From: Nomia melanderi
Lineage: Eukaryota > Arthropoda > Insecta > Hymenoptera > Halictidae
Assembly (NCBI RefSeq): GCF_051020985.1
Contig: NC_135007.1
Location: 15,465,501-15,529,500, forward strand
Length of the DNA: 64,000 nucleotides
Direction of reading: 5' to 3'
The notes under the pieces were generated by a model. That model did not search any database. It was not told where the DNA came from and saw only the letters and a list, made by a program, of their open reading frames with translations. Positions 59,695 through 64,000 of the stretch are shown here, piece by piece; position 1 is the first letter of the stretch, and every line of letters begins with the position of its first letter. The position numbers were made by a program, and so were the translations under genes.

Positions 59695-60120
59695 AATATT
59701 CCATTTTAATCGATGAAATTATCACTATTTTTAAACCCCTGAATTCTAAGCTCTCAACAAACGAACATCAATTTCTAGGACAACAATAAATCCCGAGAAT
59801 CTATCAACGAAATCAAACATTCGATTTTAATCGATGCAACTATCACTAATTTAAACCCTTGAATTTTAAACTCTCAACAAACGAACATCAATTTCTAGGA
59901 AAACAATAAATCCCGAGAATCTATTATCAACGAAATCAAACATTTGATTTTAATCGATGCAACTATCACTAATTTAAACTCTTGAATTTTAAACTCTCAA
60001 CAAACGAACATCAATTTCTAGGAAAATAATAAATACCGAGAATCTATTATTAACGAAATCAAACATTCGATTTTAATCGATGCAATTACTATTGTTTTTA
60101 AACCCTTGAATGTAAACATA
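59695..60120 (+). repeat. Minisatellite, period about 122 bp, about 3.4 copies
   Basis: Units contain attttaatcgatgcaa, actatcactaatttaaa, ccttgaattttaaactctc, aacatcaatttctagg, aataaatcccgagaatc and aacgaaatcaaacattc. They repeat from 59695 to 60120 with few differences, so the array looks young. Confidence 0.9.
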
Positions 60121-60169
60121 CGAACACAAATTAAAAATGCATTCAATAGTTTTAATAGTTTTATAAAAC

Positions 60170-60362
60170 GTATATATTTTGTAACTTTGAAGTTACAATG
60201 ACGTTGAACGTAAACGCCTGCGTATATAAAAGTTTAAGTTGATTTAACGTCGTTTAATCATTTAACGTCGTTCATCATTTTGCAATAAAAAGTTAAATAA
60301 ATCAATTTAACCCAGTCTATAGACGTGTGACTTCAAAATTACACGGACTTATAGAAGGTTAA
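60170..60362 (-). mobile_element. Family F-like element, reverse orientation
   Basis: It ends TGTGACTTCAAAATTACACGG followed by ACTTATAGAAGGTTAA, the reverse of the F start. A perfect GTAACTTTGAAGTTAC-type motif stands at 60181-60196. The opposite end is not clear. Confidence 0.5.
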
Positions 60363-61329
60363 TCAGTTTTCTTCCCTCCAGTCTCCGTTTCCTTTACAAA
60401 ATCCGTGTCGTGCAACTTACTCTATTTTACAATTTTTTGTCTCGGTGGGAATAGTTACGTGCAAATTGCCGTTCAGCGTTAATGTTGCCGTTTACGAGCA
60501 TCCCTGGGAATACCGTTCAATTGAATTCCATCGGTCGGCGCGAAAGACAACTCGTTCGTTCGGTTATCGGCGTTCAAAACGGTTCGGGCCGGGCCGGGCG
60601 TGCACTCCCGATAGCATCGGGCATCGTTGCTCGTGCGCGCGGCGAGATTCGACCGCGACAAGACTTTCCCGGCGTGTCTGAAAACTATTAGAGAAGATAC
60701 GAGTAGTTAATGCACTTATCGCGGGGCGAGATAACGCGGCGGGCTTGTCGACGGGGCGAACGGGAGGCAGATAGGCGGGCGCAGACGACGAGCAGGCGCT
60801 AATCCGTCGGTTTATGGACGTGTTAGTTATACGTAAAACGATTATCTGTATCGGGGACTCACTCTTTCACCGCGTTTTCGTCTTTTTAATTAAACGCCGC
60901 GACGGATACGCCTGTCGCGAGCCGCGCGGTGCCTCGCGGAAAAACAATCTGCGCGAGCGTATCCGCCGCTTATCGCGACCACGATTTGTCAACGAACTAT
61001 CGCGATTCTTTCACCAAACATGAGATTTATTGGTGAACTGTGAACTCGTGTATTTTTATTCGAGAGTTTGAATTTTCCTTCTCAATTTATGTTTTCTGTA
61101 TACCTTCCTTTTGCTCGGGGATTTCTTACCGAGGTAAAGTTGCTTAGAATTTTAGATTTACAATTAATCCTTTATGTGACATTTACTCTAGAATGTATAG
61201 ATTTATAGAGTACTAAGAGCATTTTCATAGCTAAACTATGAAATGATATACAAGTGCAAAGCCCGATAAAATCTCAATTCGATTCCTACGTTTCATGAAA
61301 GTCTCTCCCCCGAAAAGGGGTGAATTTCG
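60363..61329. other. Intergenic stretch
   Basis: Mixed sequence, GC-rich at 60520-60980, AT-rich after. No supported feature. Confidence 0.5.
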
Positions 61330-61344
61330 CTAGCTTCAGTTCTC

Positions 61345-61730
61345 TTATTTTGCAATCGATGTTAACCCTTAGCACTCCAGGGTGTTTTGTAATCAACCGT
61401 AATTAATTTTTATAGTATTCCTAGCGAAAATGAATGCTATAACATTTCTTCGACCTTTCATTTTCCTTAGTAGAAAATTTGGATGTGTGGAGAATGTAAT
61501 AATTCTCTCTCTAAAGTTTCAAGATTCATTAAAATATTTAATATTATAACTGCTGCAATATTGGAGCCTACAGAGTGCAAAGGGTTAACAGAATATTCAA
61601 ACGATTTCGAAAATAAATAATTCCGCTTAAATATTACAATAAACATCTACAGAAACCGAAGATCCATCGTTACGGTCTTCACAAGCGTTACGTATTAAAC
61701 CTAATAAATATACGGCGGTTCCAGTGTTAA
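61345..61730 (+). mobile_element. Family C element interrupted by family B
   Basis: C sequence resembling ttttgcaattattgatat is seen just before 61362 (attttgcaatcgatg). After the B copy, C resumes with gaatattcaaacgatttcgaaaata and ends cggttccagtgttaa (TTAA 61727-61730). The left tip of C is not recognisable. Confidence 0.55.
61362..61588 (+). mobile_element. Family B TTAA element nested in family C
   Basis: It starts TTAACCCTTAGCACTCCAGG and ends GAGTGCAAAGGGTTAA. It is 227 bp, with CTGCAATATTGGAGCC near the right end. It occupies the same place in C as the B copy at 15676, in the opposite orientation. Confidence 0.75.
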
Positions 61731-62261
61731 ACAAACACCCGATAAATCCAATCTCCCGTTAATCGAGGCGCGAGTATAATGTACCCTGATTCCGAAATTT
61801 CCGGCGGGAAACACCTTTCGGGTTTCCGTAGCCCCTCGTTCGCGATTCACCGGCGTCCATCTTTGTCGTACAGATGGGCTCGGTTCCGCGGCTCGATCCA
61901 TGGCGATCGAGGCCGATCGGGATCGAAACCCGGCCACGGATCACGGATTTCCGTGTGTACGCAGAGGCTGCCACGGTCTGCGGGAACAAGCCCTGCGGGC
62001 ACGGGCGACGGGCAATAATTAGAAAATCGTCCTGCCACCGAATAACCGGACCCTGTCCCTTGTCGGGCGGCGCAGGCGACGCGACAGGGCGCGTCTATCT
62101 GCGCCGGCAACCCTGTCGCGGCCGGCCAGCATATTTTCGCAGGCTCGTTAATCCGCGGGAATACTCTGACGCACCTCGGACGCCTCGATCCGACGCGACT
62201 CGTGATCCTTCGTGTACCGATCAATTCCATTTCGCCTCCGTGTCGAGAGTTTTTACTGGAA
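61731..62261. other. Intergenic CpG-rich block
   Basis: GC-rich with overlapping frames on both strands. No gene is supported. Confidence 0.5.
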
Positions 62262-62610
62262 ACTAGCTGGACACTTTTGTTATTTGAAGGGGTAGAAGAT
62301 TTTCTATTGGTAATGATATATTTAGGAATTTTGCTTGGTTTCTAGGTGGACATTTTTGTTATTTGAAGGGGTAGAAGGTTTTGTACTGGTAATGAGAAAT
62401 TTGGGAATTCTGCTTGGTTTCTACGTGGACATTTTTGTTATTTGAAGGGGTAGAAGATTTTGTATTGGTAATGAGAAATTTGGGAATTCTGCTTGGTTTC
62501 TAGGACATTTTTGTTATTTGAAGAGGTAGAAGATTTTGTACTGGTAATGATACATTTGGGAATTCTGCTTGGTTTCTAGGTGGACAGTTTGTTATTTGAA
62601 GAGATTCAGT
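62262..62610 (+). repeat. Minisatellite, period about 80 bp, more than four copies
   Basis: Units contain ctaggtggacatttttg, ttatttgaaggggtagaag, attttgta(c/t)tggtaatga and atttgggaattctgcttgg. Copies start at about 62267, 62345, 62424, 62502 and 62577. Confidence 0.9.
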
Positions 62611-63798
62611 TAGAAATACTTCATCTTCGTAACGATGAATTTGAATTTCATTTATTCTTCAAGTGGATATTTTGATTTAAACAGGTATGGACAGGAATAG
62701 TATGAACTTTTCTAGAACTTTTACAGTTTCCTTACATAACAAACTTGTATTGAAATAACTAGCTATATAACGTTCTTAATACCTTCTGTCATTCTAATTT
62801 ACCATCCAACATCTAATTCGCCGTTCCAATATTAATCAACGACCTATCTCGTCCAAAATCTCCGATCACCAAGGACAACACCGGCCCCCGAGAATAGAGT
62901 ATCGAGTTTTTCTCTGGTCGCGAGAAACAGAGCGCGAAACGGACTCGCCGTGAACAGCCGGGGGTTAGACGAATCCCGTGCCCGAGCTCGTTGATAATAA
63001 GGTTCGGTTTTGATTAGCACGGAGACTGTTTAACGGTTTGATACCTCGCCGGTAATCGAATCCGGACCTAATCTCTCAAGTTATAACCAGATTATTGCCT
63101 CCTCCATGCACTTGCTCTGCAACGTTCTCCACACCCCGTTCCGTACAGCCGGCTCGCACCGTCATCCGCCAGCCAGCCAGCCAGCCACCCCCTCGCAATT
63201 CTCCGTATCATCGTTTCCAGCGTCTTACATGCAACCCCTGCCCCCATTCGACCGAAACGCAAAACCGAAAAGAATCGACTCCGACAAGAATCGGCGTGCA
63301 ATCGCAGCTGAACACGAAGAAACGCTGAAAAGTTCAACGAAAGTGTCTCGAAACGTTTGACGAATTCCCTTAAGCTCGAAGATCAGGGTCAACGAAGATA
63401 ACCTTGCTGCATCGAAGAAGACAGAGTACAAAGGACGTCGAAAGACACCGGGGAAGCAAGAGGACGCTGCGAGAAGCTCTCGGGGTTGATCGATCGAAAG
63501 AACGACGTTGAAAAATTCCGGAGGACAGTGTTCGAGGTGAATCGATCTACAGGGATTGGAAAGGTGCTGAGATTACTGTTTGGAACTGTTGTACGTTGGT
63601 TTTAACTATAACAGTTGTAGAGAATTGAAGTAGAGTCGTGTTATTAGGTACATCGGTTCTGAACTTCATTGATTTCGGTTCTAGAACTGTTGTTCTTCGG
63701 GTCTGCGTTCAAATCGAGGTAACATTTATGTAACAAATATGAACAGTCGGAAGTTGATGCATTCAACGTTTTCCAATGGGAATATTGACATTCCTTGA
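62611..63798. other. Intergenic stretch
   Basis: Short (AGCC)n run at 63170-63187. Plus- and minus-strand frames at 63092-63431 overlap and show no domain. No supported feature. Confidence 0.5.
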
Positions 63799-63970
63799 AA
63801 CTATAAAACTATATAAAACTATATAAAACTATATAAAAGGCTGTAATACTATATAAAAATTAACTTATGTATGTTTCCTTATTACTTATACTTGTATGCA
63901 GTTTTATATAGTATTACACCATACACCATATAGTATACACCTTTATATAGTTTCATATAGTTTTATATGA
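63799..63970. repeat. AT-rich long inverted repeat made of ACTATATAAA units
   Basis: The left arm (63799-63859) repeats ctatataaaa, then reads ggctgtaatactatataaaa. The right arm (63901-63970) is its reverse complement (ttttatatagtatta, cctttatatagttt, atatagttttatat) with an insert of about 20 nt. The spacer is about 40 nt. Confidence 0.8.
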
Positions 63971-64000
63971 AAGCTATTTTGTCCCAATATTTCACGTATT

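Overview
This window is eukaryotic and most likely from a hymenopteran insect, probably a bee. It has coding exons only at its left end, strong patchiness between CpG-rich blocks and AT-rich blocks, GT-AG introns, AATAAA polyadenylation signals, many (GA)n/(CT)n tracts and a dense population of short TTAA-flanked repeats. The organism call is an inference from genome style. No rRNA, tRNA, CRISPR array, transposase or complete single-exon gene could be supported.

Left end (1 to about 10.1 kb, + strand): the 3' end of a spliced gene. Two exons (4454-4540 and 7835-7887) have good acceptors, one strong donor and compatible phases. Together they encode a 46-residue carboxyl tail with a Ser-Leu-x-x-Glu-hydrophobic-Glu-x-acidic-Arg helix and an end reading Tyr-Tyr-Lys-Asn-Ser-Val-Leu-Phe. 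This matches the layout of the DACH/dachshund C-terminus (DSL..EIE.DR, then GRLYLKTTVMY in vertebrates, from memory), so I call it dachshund (dac), a nuclear cofactor of the eyes absent/sine oculis network. A GC-rich 3' UTR follows, with poly(A) signals at 9305-9310 and 10088-10093.

The rest (about 10.1-64 kb) looks like a gene desert downstream of dac. Nearly all listed open frames there are by-products of GC-rich sequence or repeats. CpG-rich, low-complexity blocks alternate with AT-rich blocks holding repeats.

The most distinctive content is an ecosystem of about ten families of short (150-340 bp) non-coding elements. I call them A-J here. They are flanked by TTAA and most begin CCC or CAC and end GGG or GTG, as in piggyBac-type MITEs. 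Most carry a short palindrome just inside the end. They insert into one another: J in D, A in D, D in an unnamed element, B in C twice at the same position in opposite orientations, and F inside an A-like carrier in two copies. Two carriers have TTAG at both ends, which is direct evidence for a true 4-bp target duplication. Around these lie at least ten local tandem duplications (period 80-270 bp), a perfect 21-bp hairpin at 22903-22949 and a long AT-rich inverted repeat at 63799-63970.
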